This document shows positions 1 to 12,110 of a stretch of 64,000 nucleotides of DNA, piece by piece. The notes under the pieces are model-generated. The model did no database searches, was not told the origin of the DNA, and saw only the letters and a program-made list of their open reading frames with translations. This DNA is from Zanthoxylum bungeanum. Taxonomy: Eukaryota > Streptophyta > Magnoliopsida > Sapindales > Rutaceae. The position numbers and the translations under genes are program-made. Where the stretch lies: assembly GCA_019454045.1 (NCBI GenBank), contig SKCR01001889.1, positions 124,001 through 188,000 on the forward strand, given 5' to 3'. Numbering within the stretch: the stretch's first letter is position 1; every line of letters begins with the position of its first letter.

Positions 1-250
1 CTAGGAATATTTACTCTAAGAATAGTTTATAATAGTAATATTATCCCAATGTCGAACCACTTAATGTCTAGTATTACAACAAGACTATTCTAAGGTCGAT
101 GTCATTCTCATCATATTTATACATCAATTTAATATGCATAATGACAATACCATTAATAAGGTATGAAATGAAAATGTAGTTATTTTATTAATAAATAATA
201 AAATGTACAATACATTATTCGGATTAGCGCTCCAAGTACTAACTCCAATA
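1..250 (-). repeat. 3' LTR of Copia D (truncated by window edge)
   Basis: Close match to 18480-18712 in the same orientation and to 37874-38120 in the opposite orientation. The LTR start is at 250 (minus strand TATTGGAG, where plant Copia LTRs normally begin TGTTGG). It follows a purine tract and the end of the RNase H region, which identifies it as the 3' LTR. Only the first 250 bp of an LTR of about 2.5 kb are in the window. Confidence 0.75.
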
Positions 251-262
251 AACTCTCACTTG
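251..262 (-). other. Polypurine tract of Copia D
   Basis: The minus strand reads AAGTGAGAGTT immediately before the LTR start. This is the usual Copia plus-strand primer position, downstream of RNase H. Confidence 0.6.
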
Positions 263-289
263 CTTAGTGCCAATCTGGATGATACCATA

Positions 290-2147
290 GTTCCATCTCT
301 TCCACATGTTTATCAAAAAACTTAGGAGGTAAGGCATTTGTAAGTGGGTTTGCTATGTTGTCTAGTCATTTACCCCTCAACACCACTATGTCATTTCATT
401 CAATGATCTCACGTGATATTTCCTTTCCACATGTTTAGACTTGGAATGCGCCCTCAGCTCCTTAACCTGCGTGATGGATCTGTTATTATCACAGTACAAT
501 GGGATCGAATCCGCAATACTAGACACAACGTCAAGTTATGTGATAAAATTTCTAATCCAAACAGCTTCCTTAGCAGCTTCTGAAGCCGCTATAAATTATG
601 CATCAATGGTGGAATTAGCTATTGAGCCTTTTTTTGAATATCGCCAACTAATTGCACCGCCATTAAGGGTAAATATGTAGTCGAATGTAGACATTATATC
701 ATCTGGATCTCTCTGGAAGTCGAAGTCTGTATAACCCTTAACTTGTAGCTCATCTTCTCCATATATAAGAAACTTATCCCTAGTACCCTTAAGATATTTC
801 AGGATATGTTTCACATCTGCCAATGATCATTACCTAGATCAGATTGATATCGGCTAGTCACACTGACTCTGAAACTAATGACAGGTCTCGTACATAGCAT
901 AACATATATAATACTTCCAATACAAAAAGCATGTGATAAGTTAGACATCCTAATTCTTTCTTCCTCAGTCTGAGGTGCCATTTTCTTCAAAAGATATATG
1001 TCGTATCGGAAATGCACATTTATTGCCTTGTATTTGGTAAAGCTGTACCTTTCTAACATCGTATCCATGTACATCGATTGCGACAACCCTATAAGCTTCC
1101 TAAATTTATCCTGGTAGAGCCTTATACCTAGTATATATGAAGCTCCACTCATGTCTTTCATGGAGAAGTTCTTGCAAAGGTAGGCTTTTACATTTTGCAT
1201 CAATCATATATCATTTCCACTGATAAGAGTGTCATCTACATACAAAACTAGGAAAACTATCATGCTCCCACTAACTTTCTTATAAACACACGATTCTTTC
1301 TCATTTTTTATGAATCCGGATAATATAATTATCTCATCAAAATGACGATTTCAGCTTCGGGATGCCTGTTTAAGTCCATAAATAGACTTCTGGAGCTTAC
1401 AAACCAAGTTTGAAGTCTCACTATATACGAATCTCTCTGGTTGTTCCATATAGATATCATCCTCAAGGAATCCATTTAGGAAAGCGGTTTTCACATACAT
1501 CTGCCATATCTCATAATCGTGATATGCAGCAATGGCTAAAAGAATCCTAATGGATTTTAGCATGGCTACTGGTGAAAAAGTTTCTTCATAGTCTATCCCA
1601 GGATGTTGAGTGTAACCTTTCGCTACAAGTCAGACCTTAAAGGTTTCCACCTTTCCATCTGGCCCTCTCTCCCTTTTGTAAACCCATTTACAACCAATAG
1701 GTCTAACTCCTTCAGGAAGTTCAACTAAGTCACAGACTTGATTATCTTGCATAGAATTCATCTCGGACTTCATGGCTTCCTGCCATTTTCCCGAATCGAT
1801 ATCCAATATTATTTTTTTATATGTAATCTAATCAGTTTCCTCCAAGAAGAGAACATCAAGGCTCACATCAGATGTTAAAAATAATCTCTCAGTAGACTTT
1901 GATATTCTATTCGAATTACGTAAAACTTGTGTTGTATATTCTTCAACTAGTTGGATCTCTGGTTCCATCTCATGTTCCTTACTATTGGGATCAAACTCAT
2001 CGAGTTCAATCTTTCTACAATTCCCATTATTTCTCATAAATTCCTTTTCAAGAAAAGTGGCAAGCCGAACAACAAATACATTTCGTTGCTCATAATCACA
2101 GAATTGATATCTAAAAGAATTTTTGAGGATATCTAACAAACCTATAT
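290..2147 (-). pseudogene. Copia pol relic: integrase C-end, RT, RNase H
   Basis: Broken polyprotein read from 2147 down to about 290. The first part (2139-1828) matches the linker after Copia integrase, with the typical FLEKEF motif. RT follows from about 1800: a GCKWVYK-like motif, then KTAFLNGFLEDDIYMEQPE and a SIYGLKQA motif (1563-1351), the active-site YVDDTL near 1216-1245, and the thumb with SYILGIRLYQDK and LSQSMY (1203-811). RNase H follows (823-596, with AISWRYSKKGSIANSTIDA) and continues to about 290 in mixed frames. Several stops and frame changes make it non-functional, though the RT core is almost continuous. Gag, protease and the integrase catalytic core are absent. The upstream boundary is the inserted LTR X. 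Confidence 0.85.
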
Positions 2148-2150
2148 TTA

Positions 2151-4552
2151 TGTTAGGGTTGGTGCTCTGAGCGCCAATTTCTTATGTATTTCCCTGTAAA
2201 TACTCTTGTGTATATTTTATTAATGAATAAAATAAATAGTTTATGTAATATAAATTCTTTTATTATATGGTAAAGACGTAAATGACCATAGAGTGATTGG
2301 TTATGATACAGTTTCAAAAGCGTCACAACTGACATTGAGCAATATCATAACAGTATCATTCTTTAACTATTCATGATCAAGGTTTACACTTACTTGATCA
2401 GTAAGTAAACCCGCTGAGACCGGTACGTGTCGTATATTGGAATGTTGGATTCTAATGGTTTCTCAATGAACCATGACTCTCGGGAGACTCATATAGACAC
2501 GTAGGTGTTTATATCAGATAAACACTGAACGACTCACTGAAGATTCTTAATAGATGGTACACCAACGTCAATAAGAATCTTCTCGGGTTGAGTGAGCATA
2601 GTGATACTTCAACTTGAGATACCACTGTGGATATATGAGGTATCATCCACACTTTGATGGCAGTCATGTCACCGATCTATTTAGATCAGACCTCCGCATG
2701 TTCGTTGGGTGTGGACTGATCCCCATGATATCATGTGCGTATCAAGATAGGATCCGTCAGTTCTGTGTACAGAGCATAGGTATCCATTATGGAATTAGCA
2801 ATCTGTTAAATCCATGGGCCCGTGATACACTGTAGAAATTAATTCTAAGTGTTATTTAAGAGATTGCTAATAGAATTGTCGACGAGATTATATCTAAAGA
2901 TATTTGACGTGTATATCTATATCTCTGGGATAATCCGAATACCTGTGACGGAAGGATTATACGTATGCAGTGACCTCGACCTATATGGTTCAGAGATTTT
3001 ATCCGTGTTCGTCATAATTTACGGGTGGGTAGATTATGGACACGAAATTAGATTTCTTGACGGATATGTCTGAACCTAGAGAGTCTCACTAATGAGATAT
3101 ACGCGTAGGGCACTAAGGAAACTTTTATAAATAATACTGATTATTTATAAGTCATTTAACAGTTAAACGAAAATACATGCTTTTGAGATCTTTTGGCCAT
3201 TTATTAAATGTCGAATTATGATATTTGACATTTATTATTAATATATGTATTTTGATTATTTAATGTAAATATAATACATATATTTGATATATTTGTATTT
3301 AATTATTTGATTATTCAAATGTTGAATAATTAAATTAATTAAATAATTAAATATCTTTTACTTTAATAAAGTAAGATAAATGGCTTTATTTAATTGGATA
3401 AAATGGCCAATTTTTATTGGATAAAATGGAATATAATTGGATTATTTATGATAAACATCAAATTGTTTGATGATTTGTTACCACAAATTTTCATTAAATC
3501 CTTTTCCAATTAATTAATGAAATAAAAATAAAACATTTGGCTTGTATTTGTTTTTGCCAATTTTCGTGGTTTTTGAGAAAAAATATAAAAGCCATCCTTT
3601 TCATTTTTGTTTCATAATTCAAGAACCCTAAAAATCAAATACAAAGTGAGAAAGAGAGGAAAAGAGAAGAAAGAATAAAAGCTTGCATTTTTGGAAATTT
3701 GGTAAGGATTTTCAAACTTTATTCTTCTTGAAAATTATTTCTAAGATCATAAGCTTCAACATGTGTAGCTTAGTTTCTTCTCTACTTTCTTATGGTTTTG
3801 TTTTGATGATTGGGAGCTTGATTGAAAGATGGAAGCATTTATGTTAATTTAGAATGCTTAAAATTGTTTATAAAGCTTTCTTTTTGCCATATTGATGGAA
3901 GTTTCCATTCTAGAGTTACTTAGCCACTCATGATTAACCTAGAATTTTTCTTGAGTTGTTTCATGATGTTGAGGCTTGTTTGGTGTTGTGGGAATTGAAT
4001 TAAAGTATTGAATTTAATTAATTTGGTGTTAATTTTGTTAATTTGTGAAATTATAAAATTAGGGTTTTTAACCTTCACCAAATTTGGGGATTTTCATATA
4101 TGTGATGGTATTTGATGTATATATGATGTTTATTAAATTTGGAAATTTTTGGATTTGATCTTGGCATGTTTTGAACAAAAAAGACCAAATTGCAAATTCT
4201 TGAAAGTTGAGGGACCATTCGGTAATAAGAGGAAAAATTATTTTCTTGAGTTGCAAACTGTATTTTCATGTATAAGACATGAACAAATCATTTTGGAATT
4301 GATTTGGAATCAATTAGAATTATATTTGACAATTTAGGACTAAAATGATTAAAATATAAAGTTTTGGGGCAAAATGGTAATTACGGAAAAATCTGATTTT
4401 TGGGTAAAAATTTTAGTTTTTAAGTATTGAGTAATTGAAATAAATTAGTTTATTTTAACTACCCAGGAAAATTAATTGAAATCGAAAAATTTTGATTTTC
4501 CGCGTTCCGTTACGTTTACCCGAATTACCTCCCGAGAGCACTTATACCCTCA
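2151..4552 (+). repeat. Large Copia-type LTR X inside Copia D
   Basis: Starts TGTTAGGGTTGGTGCTC and shares a GAGCGCCAAT block near its start with the D and E LTRs. Its middle holds blocks also present in E, for example GTATCAAGATAGGATC (about 2742) and a GTGACCTCGACC-type block (about 2968). It therefore belongs to a related but diverged family. A TATA box lies at 3584, followed by a pyrimidine- and A-rich leader. The end is placed at a CTCACA near 4552, but no PBS follows and the flanking 5-mers (ATTTA, ATAAT) do not match. It is either a solo LTR with an eroded TSD or a fragment. The reading frames of 60-80 codons inside it are not convincing genes. Confidence 0.6.
3584..3590 (+). promoter_or_regulatory. 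Putative TATA box of LTR X
   Basis: TATAAAA in an AT-rich context, about 30 bp before a CT- and A-rich stretch typical of an LTR transcription start. Inferred from position only. Confidence 0.4.
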
Positions 4553-4841
4553 CAATAATAATAGTCTTGGATATAATTAGTAAAAACCCATTCATCTCTG
4601 TATTGACAAGACAGACCTTCCAATTATGCTCTAATATTACTAATATTATTACTTAAAGTAAATTAATCATCTAATCATGAGAGATTTATGACAATCAAGT
4701 CATTAACATAATTATGTCAAAATTTTAATTTAAAACATGCAATACATATCCAATGTGACTTATGCATAATTAAATTAAAATACTGAGTCATAGATTCAAA
4801 TATATATCAAACATGCAACATGTGTTGTGTGATTAAGCCTT
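4553..4841 (-). mobile_element. Leader of Copia D between PBS and lost gag
   Basis: About 290 bp of AT-rich DNA next to the D primer-binding site. No reading frame of note. It is assigned to D by position only. Confidence 0.5.
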
Positions 4842-4853
4842 GCTCTGATACCA
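4842..4853 (-). other. Primer-binding site of Copia D (initiator Met tRNA)
   Basis: The minus strand reads TGGTATCAGAGC, the standard plant Copia PBS, three bases after the LTR end (CCTAACA). This fixes the orientation and the 5' LTR boundary of D. Confidence 0.85.
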
Positions 4854-5046
4854 TTATGTTAGGATGGATGTGGAACCCTTAGGGTCGGATCGATGCCCCG
4901 CACAGCAAAAGTGGGTCTAACCCATGGATATCTAGTATGGGTGTATTTTAAAATATTTTATATAAAACAACATTTCGTTTCGAGTCCGTAGGACAAAATG
5001 GAGACCTAAATGGAGAAAATGAAGGTTCAGTGTTCATCAGCCCCTC

Positions 5047-5080
5047 GTGTCTCGACGCAAAGGCTTAGGCGTCGAGACAC
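5047..5080. repeat. Perfect 12-bp inverted repeat, CpG-rich hairpin
   Basis: GTGTCTCGACGC and its exact reverse complement GCGTCGAGACAC, separated by 10 bases. It could fold as a hairpin. Further palindromic CpG blocks (ATCGCGAT at about 5152, AGTCGCGACT at about 5205) follow within 150 bp. Confidence 0.85.
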
Positions 5081-5960
5081 CCCAAACTATGAGAGCAACT
5101 GCGAGAGTTGAACATCTCGGCATCACGATTTGGAAGGGTGGACATCGCGATGCTCCTATGTCTGATGCTCAGTGTCGTGACGTTGGAGGTCATAGTCGCG
5201 ACTCTGCCCTAGGCAGTGAGCAATTTCAACTTCAAACCAATATTAAACACTTCCAATTTTGTCCTAATATTTCAAACACACCTAAAATCTAATTTTAGCA
5301 TCATAACCATCATCAACACATGTTATACAACTAATATACATGTATTCTAAATTCTTATATGTATTTGATTGAATCAAAACACAAACCAATTTAGAATCCC
5401 ACAATGAAATGACTCATGAACAATTTTAGGTTACTCAAAGGTGGTCAAGTGATTCTAGAATGGTAGCCTTAGCTCTAAGCTTTAATTTAGAGTTCCAAAC
5501 TCTTATTAATTGTTCCATGTCCAACATGAACATCTTTGACCCAATTACAAACATATTGTGTTTATACTTCCAAAGTATACTAACACAATTCATTAGCCTA
5601 ATTTCAATTTTAAGCTATGTAATTATGCATCCAATACATAATTTATCACTATATGTCTCACTAATGAAAAACTCACTAATGAAGAACATAGCTTAAGAGA
5701 AGATCACACTTACCTAGTAAGGTTGATATAAAGATCCAATCTCTTTCTCATTGTTGAAATTGTTGGATAACTTCCAAGGTTTGCAAGCTTGACTCCAGGA
5801 TCCAATCTTGATTCCAATGCTAGTAGGCTTCTCTCCAAGATCCAATCTTACTTTCTCCTAGATGAAATGTTGTAGAGATCTTCCAAAGTTTCTCTAAACA
5901 CTTCTCTAACTTGGGCTAATTTCTCCAAGAATTACTTGTATTTAATTTTCACAAGCTTGC

Positions 5961-5970
5961 TATTTATAGC
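5961..5970 (-). promoter_or_regulatory. Putative TATA box of Copia D 5' LTR
   Basis: The minus strand reads GCTATAAATA. The equivalent site in LTR E (about 44642) is degraded. Confidence 0.4.
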
Positions 5971-6998
5971 AAAACTTAGGCAATTTTTAATTTATAAAAG
6001 TTCTAATCAACATTTATGTGGCTTTAATCTAATTTTTTCAAATATGTACAATTAGGTAGGACTAATCACCTTTGTCTACCACTTTGATTCAATCCAATTA
6101 AATCATGACAAAGTATAATTAATGGATTAGTTACATGTCTACCACTTTGATCTAATCCAATTAAATCAAGCCAAATACACCTATAATTATATATTTATAA
6201 TTACCAAAATATCCACAAATGATAGAGATATTTATGAAATTATGACAAAACCATTGTGTAAATTTTAGATTAATCCAATTAAGTCAAAGTAAATAATCAA
6301 TGTTATTCAATAATACTTAATTATATTAGTTGATAATTATAATATCGAATATTATTTATTATCAAAAAATTATCGGCCACCGAAGTTACTCAACGAGTAC
6401 ACTTCATAATGGGACTCACTAAGTTCAAGCACGTTCGTCATATAAGCCTAGCTAATATGTACACAATTTTACCACCTCCGAATTTGGGAAGAACACGAAC
6501 GACCTTTTTGAACTATCCAAGTCGAGGTCATCACATATATTTATCATTCCCTCCGCTGTAGGCTATCCAAGTTGTTATTAGGAAACATAGAATACACCGT
6601 CAAGTTTCTGAGGAGCACATCTCATGTCGACATGTCCACGATTCTTTACAACTGATGTGATCCACCCTATGTTATCGACTTTGGCCAAAGTCTTGAAGAA
6701 TCATGACTTACTCAAATGGATACCTAAATCCCTTATGGTAAACATACGGGCCGACAAATCCTATCATGTTTCGCACTTGATTAACGAGTGCATCGGCCCA
6801 CCCCAACGAACATCTAGAGCCCATAACATGAAAGGTTTCTGACATACATGGCATCAAAGTGTGGAGGATGTCACACAAAATCAATGTTATCCTATAGTCA
6901 AAGGATCACATATGTTACTCGACTAGATGAGATTCCTTTTGATGGTGGTGTGTACTTCCAACTATTAAGAATCACATATGAGTCATTAAATATTCGGT

Positions 6999-7003
6999 CC
7001 AAC
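6999..7003. repeat. Target-site duplication CCAAC, left copy (element A)
   Basis: CCAAC directly abuts the left end of Athila-like element A. The same 5 bp follow its right end at 18325-18329. Confidence 0.85.
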
Positions 7004-7054
7004 TATTGTGATATTTTATATCGTACCGTAAGTGTACGGTGTCATGTTTTAGTA

Positions 7055-7110
7055 AAGATAAGTGAAAGAGTGTCGAACCCACAAGATAAGTGAAAGAGTG
7101 TCGAACCCAC
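7055..7110. repeat. 28-bp tandem duplication in the 3' LTR of A
   Basis: Two exact 28-bp units (7055-7082, 7083-7110) beginning AAGATAAGTGAAAGAG. The 5' LTR of A and both LTRs of B have a single unit, so the duplication arose in this LTR after insertion. Confidence 0.9.
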
Positions 7111-7958
7111 AGAGATTGTATTCAACTCACACTAAGTACTATAATGAGTAAACCTAATTTTATTTAGAAGTAATTTAAAATAATCTGAATCTAAAACTAA
7201 AAACTAAATAAACAAAATATGAAAATGTTAAATTTAGAAAAGATCAATATGAGAGTGATTCTAGAGTCTGATTACACCTAGCTATCCCATATGTATTTGC
7301 TATTCCAATCAATTCTTATTTAGTTACATTGTTTATAAGCCAAAAATCCTATAGTATTCCACTCTCTCTCCCGAGCAATAGTGAAAAGATTATTAATTAC
7401 CGACTTCGATATCCCTATAAAAATCTAGTAATCAATAACTCATTACGCTTTGTGATTCGTTGTTAACGACTTCAAAATGATTATAGATTCTCCCGAACTC
7501 TACAAATCTCATAGGTTATATTCCTTAAATCCTATTCAAAATCCCTCTCTCCCGAGCGATAGATTCTAAACATGCATCATCTCAATTTCTGGCCAATAAA
7601 ATAGAAGCATTAAGCACAATAGATTATAAATAAATTGAAATCAAACATCTTATAATTAAATTGACAATCAATACATAGGTTCAAGCATTGGCTACATCAT
7701 CCTCTAGAATAATAGAGTTAGTTCATGACCAAATAATAAAATAATGAATGCATGGTCACGAACATAATGGACATCATTAGAGTTTAAAGAAAGAAACCAG
7801 AAGATTAAACCCAAATTGAATCCATCAGTCTTCAGATGTCACCGTCTTCGTCTCCTCTTTTCACTCTTCAATCTTCCTCATTAGATCTGTCTAAAATATG
7901 TATTTTGAGTCTTGAGTTGTGTATTACCCTCCCTTTTAGGGTTTTGGACGAGCTTATG

Positions 7959-7967
7959 TATTTATAG
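7959..7967 (-). promoter_or_regulatory. Putative TATA box of A LTR
   Basis: CTATAAATA on the minus strand. The 5' LTR of A (about 17925-17935) carries a small deletion here that leaves only CTATAAG, so the promoter-proximal LTR has lost the better box. Confidence 0.4.
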
Positions 7968-8332
7968 GGAAGTCCTGGAGTCCTTATGCATGTAGAACAC
8001 TGAAAACTGAAGATTCTAGACATATGCCGCAGCGTCGTGATATCGGAAGTGGCGTTATGATGCTAAACTCTTGAGAATAGTGTATGGATCCTGTCTGGGT
8101 GTCGCGACGCTAAAATTTTAGGATTGTGATTTTGTGTATTTTCTGCTCTCCCGCGTGATTCTGATGCGTCCTTAAGGTCCCAAAATAAGTCCAATTGCTC
8201 CAATATCCATTCTCCAATGCTTTCTATCAATAAAACATAAAAAAAAATACAAAATACAATAAAATGATACAGAATATTACAAAATAGTAAGCTAAGAATG
8301 CAGGAATAAGTGGGTATAAACCGCACTTAACA

Positions 8333-8344
8333 AACACCCCTAAA
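8333..8344 (-). other. Polypurine tract of element A
   Basis: The minus strand reads TTTAGGGGTGTT directly before the 3' LTR. Element B has the equivalent TTTGGGGGTGTT at 42253-42264. Confidence 0.75.
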
Positions 8345-9446
8345 CTTAAGATTTTACTAGTCCCGAGCAAAAGACTAAATAAAAATTAAATAAATAAACA
8401 AACAAAGTAAAAAAATTAACTAGGCCACTTTTGTGGGATCACGATTGTATTTAGCGTACGCAACAAGCTTTTAAACCCCTAGACGGCCTTAGTGGATGAG
8501 TTATAGTCTCGCGAGGGTTTACATCAATGACACCCACAAACGTCATTCACACACAATCATGCAAAAATATAAAAATAATAAAATCAAAGAAAATAGTCCT
8601 GATAGCTATGCATACTATTGTCCTCAAAGACTGTCTAACAATGAAATCAAAGAACCTTCAAAGTACTCAATGCAACTAAATCCAAATTCTTGAATAAATC
8701 ATCTAAGTCAGACTGAAAGTGTGTGTGTGTAAAGGTTCATTCACAGCTCGACTCTTAAGTAAGCCAACTCAATGATTTCGTCTCAAAATTGAGATATGAT
8801 GGGTCAAACCAAACAAGATATCTCTAAAGTACTATATATTTTCCTATTCTATGCTCAATATGGTACGATTTTCTTCTTCTTTTTCCTTTTTTCATTTTTT
8901 TGACACACCTACCTTTTAAGGTAGAATTGCTCCTCATGGTGGTCCTAACACTCGCCCATGGGTAGTTTCACGCTTATCGATTATATGTGATTTAACTTTT
9001 TTTTCTTTCTTTTCTCATGCTTTCATTCTTTTTCAATCAATTTTTTTTCTTTTATTTTTAACCATACTATACATCATTACACTAGCAAATCGAGATAGAC
9101 ATCTAAGTAAATGGTCATTCATCAGCAAGCAATCTTTTCAACTAGTCACTTTGCCAACTACCTAGGTTCTTACTACTAGAAACCTATTATTAGGTGCTTA
9201 CGAGTCTAACCTAAATTACCTAATCAAGGCATCAGATAAAAGTATATTGGAAACTTATCATTTCTAAGATTTCATCTAAAGTAAACAAACCTCATCATTT
9301 GGACATATGTTTTACTATTGATGACTAAAAAAACAATTTTTTTTTAACTAACAGGGACTATCACTACATGCACACACCCCCAAACTTAAAACTTGTATTG
9401 TCCTCAATGTAAGATAAACATAAAGAAACAAGAGTAAGGAACAACA
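8345..9446 (-). mobile_element. 3' untranslated region of element A
   Basis: About 1.1 kb with no coding capacity. It is homologous to 41139-42252 of element B: both carry long T- or A-rich runs and the same conserved block near the end. On the plus strand it includes long T tracts (about 8880-9060). Confidence 0.7.
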
Positions 9447-9986
9447 CTACCGTGCATGGAGTTGATCAGGCTCCTGCTGGTCAGAATTTGATTGCGCGGG
9501 TTGCACTAAATTCTGTATAAATAGCATGCAAACTAATAAAAAAAATAAATAACACACAATAAAATAAAACAAAATTAAAGAAAAATAAAAATAAACAAAT
9601 ACAAATGCAAGGGTTGCCTCTTTGCTAGCGCTAAGTTTAACGTCTTCAGGAAAACACAACCACCTAAGTGGCCATGGTGGCTTCATTATAGCAAACCAGG
9701 TAGTCTCATGTGCCTTCTTCTTTGGTATCCACCAGTTGTTATGACATGAAAAAGACAGCTTGGTAGGCTGTGGCAATTTATCCTTGGATGGTTCTCCAAG
9801 GTCCACTGATGGTTGAAATTTTGGACTGCACATGTGACAAAATTGACTTGACCACTTTTTGAGCTTTCCAGAGATCATCTTCAAGTGAGCACTGACTCTT
9901 GATTTCCTCGTTTTGCGGTGCATTTGGATCGGTTTTAGGACTGGTTGTAGAGAATCTTCTTTTATGCACGGCTGTATTATGCTCAT
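9447..9986 (-). pseudogene. Conserved 3' reading frame of Athila-like A (unknown function)
   Basis: Open for 179 codons. Its residues correspond to the reading frames at about 40605-41138 of element B, ending in almost the same way (QQEPDQLHAR versus QQESDQLHAR). Visible pieces are a basic stretch, a CHMCSPKF segment, a SFSCHNNWW segment, EDVKLSASKEATLA and a hydrophobic stretch rich in F, L and Y near residues 125-160. In another frame the same DNA reads like LALAGRQP, a motif I associate with the region after integrase in Athila-type elements. Either frame could be the ancestral one. It is probably the pol 3' end or a spacer rather than an independent gene. Confidence 0.45.
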
Positions 9987-10042
9987 AGGTTGCTAAAATA
10001 CTGATTCACCCTGCGTGTTTGTAACTCACTTCTCTATAATAT

Positions 10043-10690
10043 CTACCATGTGACATTCTGCATCACCATGAGGACTCGGCATGGCTTTGAAACACTGAAG
10101 GTGACTTCTTCATCTTGAACTCTCATTTTCAATTCACATTTCTGCATATTAATGATCGCTCTGTCTTTTGCCAAGAAATGTCTCCCAATGATGATTGGGA
10201 CGTCATGGTCTTCCTCTATATCAAGGACAAGGAAGTCAGCAAGAAAATAAAACTTATCCACCTTAACCAACACATCCTCTACTATTCATCTCGGGTAGGT
10301 GAGGGATCTATCTACTAGCTGCAATGTGACTATGGTTGGCTTTGCCTCACCTATGCCCAACTATTTGTAAATGGATAAGGGCATGAGATTGATACTTGCC
10401 CCCAAATCACATAGTTCCTTACCAAAATATCGATTTCCAATAGTGCACAGAATGGTAAAGCTGTCAGGATCTTTAAGCTTTGGAGGAAGCTTCTTATGTA
10501 TGATGGCACTACACTCATCTGTGAGTGCTATTGTTTCAAAATCTCCCAGCTTCCTTTTCTTTGACATTATCTCCTTCATAAACTTCATATAGTTAGGCAT
10601 ATGTTCTAATGTATCTATGAATGGGATATTGATATGGATCTTTTTAAGGATGTCAAGGAATTTGGCAAACTGATTATCCAATTTCATCAT
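10043..10690 (-). pseudogene. Athila-like aspartic protease relic
   Basis: Retropepsin-like part of the Gypsy polyprotein, which would cleave Gag-Pol. The N-terminal half (10690-10361) has the pre-protease segment, a PPKLKDPDSFTI stretch and the active-site region CDLGASINLMP, where the catalytic Asp is followed by Leu-Gly-Ala-Ser. The C-terminal half (10273-10043) has the DVPIIIGRHFLAKDRAIIN flap and second-lobe motif, in a shifted frame. The two halves are separated by about 90 bp with a frame change. RT should follow but is absent; the conserved 3' frame comes next instead. Confidence 0.8.
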
Positions 10691-12110
10691 TTAAAAGCAT
10701 TGAGGATGTGGCAAAGGTTTCTTTGGGATAGGTGGTTGCTTATATGGAGGAGCTATTGCACTGTTCTTTTCTTCTATTACTGTTTCCTCCTGAAATGCCG
10801 CTTCTTTTTCTTTACTGCCTAAGTCCTGAGAGGTATATTTAATCTCTTTTCTGCTTCTGAGGGTTATGGCTTGACACTGCTCTTTGGGGTTGACTTTAGT
10901 ATTAATAGGAAATGCCCATTTTTCTGTTGATTAGTCATGGAAGAAGCAATATGCGCAATCTGCACTTCTAAGGAATTCATTGTTGCCCATATATTGCCCA
11001 TACGTGTTTCAATGTTGTTCAGCCTCGACTCGTTCTTCCCAAACCTCTATGATGTTTTTACAAAAAATGTGCTCATGAGGTCTTTTAGAGAAGGTTTCTG
11101 CTATGATATTTGATTGTTGAAGCCAGAAGGAGGATACAAGACATTCTCTGTGCTAGCATATGACAAGTTCGGATGATAATTGTTAGGCATAAGATTGCCT
11201 CTATAGTTGTTGAAGTTCCGATTGTTCACATATTGGACTTGCTCATATCCTCCGTCAAGTAAGAACATTTTATTAGCATCAGCAGCTTCAATAAATGGTT
11301 GGCCCTGTTGATTGGTCAATGTTGCTGGATGAGTCATGAGGGATGACACTTGAGCTGTAGGTGCAACAATAGGATCCACCTCGTATATACTAGCCACCTT
11401 AGGCACAGTAGTGCGTTTATTTGGCCATTGGAAGTTATTGATGGCCATATCCTCTAATAAAACATAGGCGTCTTCAGCAGATTTCTTGAACAAAATTCCT
11501 CCAGCAGCTACATCGACCATGGTCCTATTTGAACTATTCAACCCATTGTAGAAAAACTGAATTTGAACCCATTCTTCAAAATTATGTTGTGGGCACCTTC
11601 GAAGTAGGTCTTTAAAGCGTTCTTAGGCCTCATATAGATTCTCAGTCTCCAACTGCCTAAATTTACTTATTTTTGTTCTCAATTGGGCTGATTTAGCGGG
11701 TGGAAAGAACCTTGCAAGAAATTTTGTAGCCATACCCTGCCATGTCAGGATGCTCCTTATCGGTATTGATTGTAACCAACCTCTTGCTTTGTCCCTTAAA
11801 GAGAATGGGAACAAGCGTAGCCTGATGATCTCTTTAGTGACTCCATTCATCTTTATTGTATCTTCCATCTCCAAGAACATTCGTAATTACACGTTGGGAT
11901 CCTCTACAGCTGAACCCTCAAACTGGTTCTTTTGCACCATGTTGATCAATGCAGGTTTTAGCTCAAAGTTATTGACATTGATTGGTGTGTGCGCAATCTC
12001 AGAATAGTTATCGTCAATGACTGGTTTAAAATGATCTTTGATTGCCACTTAGTGTGGTTTGTTTGTTGGACAATTATGACCTATAGCATCACTATTTGTA
12101 AAAGACATGG
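10691..12110 (-). pseudogene. Athila-like gag, main part
   Basis: Structural capsid-type protein of element A, read from 12110 downwards. It continues the N-terminal piece at 16843-16719 across element C. The capsid core (11880-11623) carries RLFPFSLRDKARGWLQSIP and TWQGMATKFLARFFPP, the hallmarks of the plant retrotransposon gag domain. Then come a stop, an ERFKDLLRRCPQH segment, a C-terminal half (11541-11101) with AYVLLEDMAINNFQWP, and a coiled-coil-like part (about 11100-10830, RLNNIETRMGNI) shared with element B. There are at least three in-frame stops. No zinc knuckle is visible, as is usual for Athila gag. Confidence 0.85.

Larger units (their letters stand above)
4857..7003 (-). repeat. 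5' LTR of Copia D, PBS-proximal part
   Basis: Read on the minus strand this is the larger part of the D 5' LTR. It matches 43598-45711 (LTR E) in reverse orientation, for example the block around 4905-4990 against 45595-45670. It ends TAACA at 4857. The LTR resumes at 18325 beyond element A. Joined length is about 2.5 kb, long for a Copia LTR. It contains a TATA box (5961-5970), a perfect inverted repeat (5047-5080) and CpG-rich blocks to about 5215. Confidence 0.75.
7004..8332 (-). repeat. 3' LTR of Athila-like element A
   Basis: Matches 17010-18324 along its full length with many substitutions, so the pair is not young. The outer end reads TATTGTGATATT where the other Athila copy (B) has TGTTGTGATATT. 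It contains a TATA box (7959-7967, minus) and a CpG block (about 8027-8112). A 28-bp tandem duplication is present here but absent in the 5' LTR. Confidence 0.85.
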
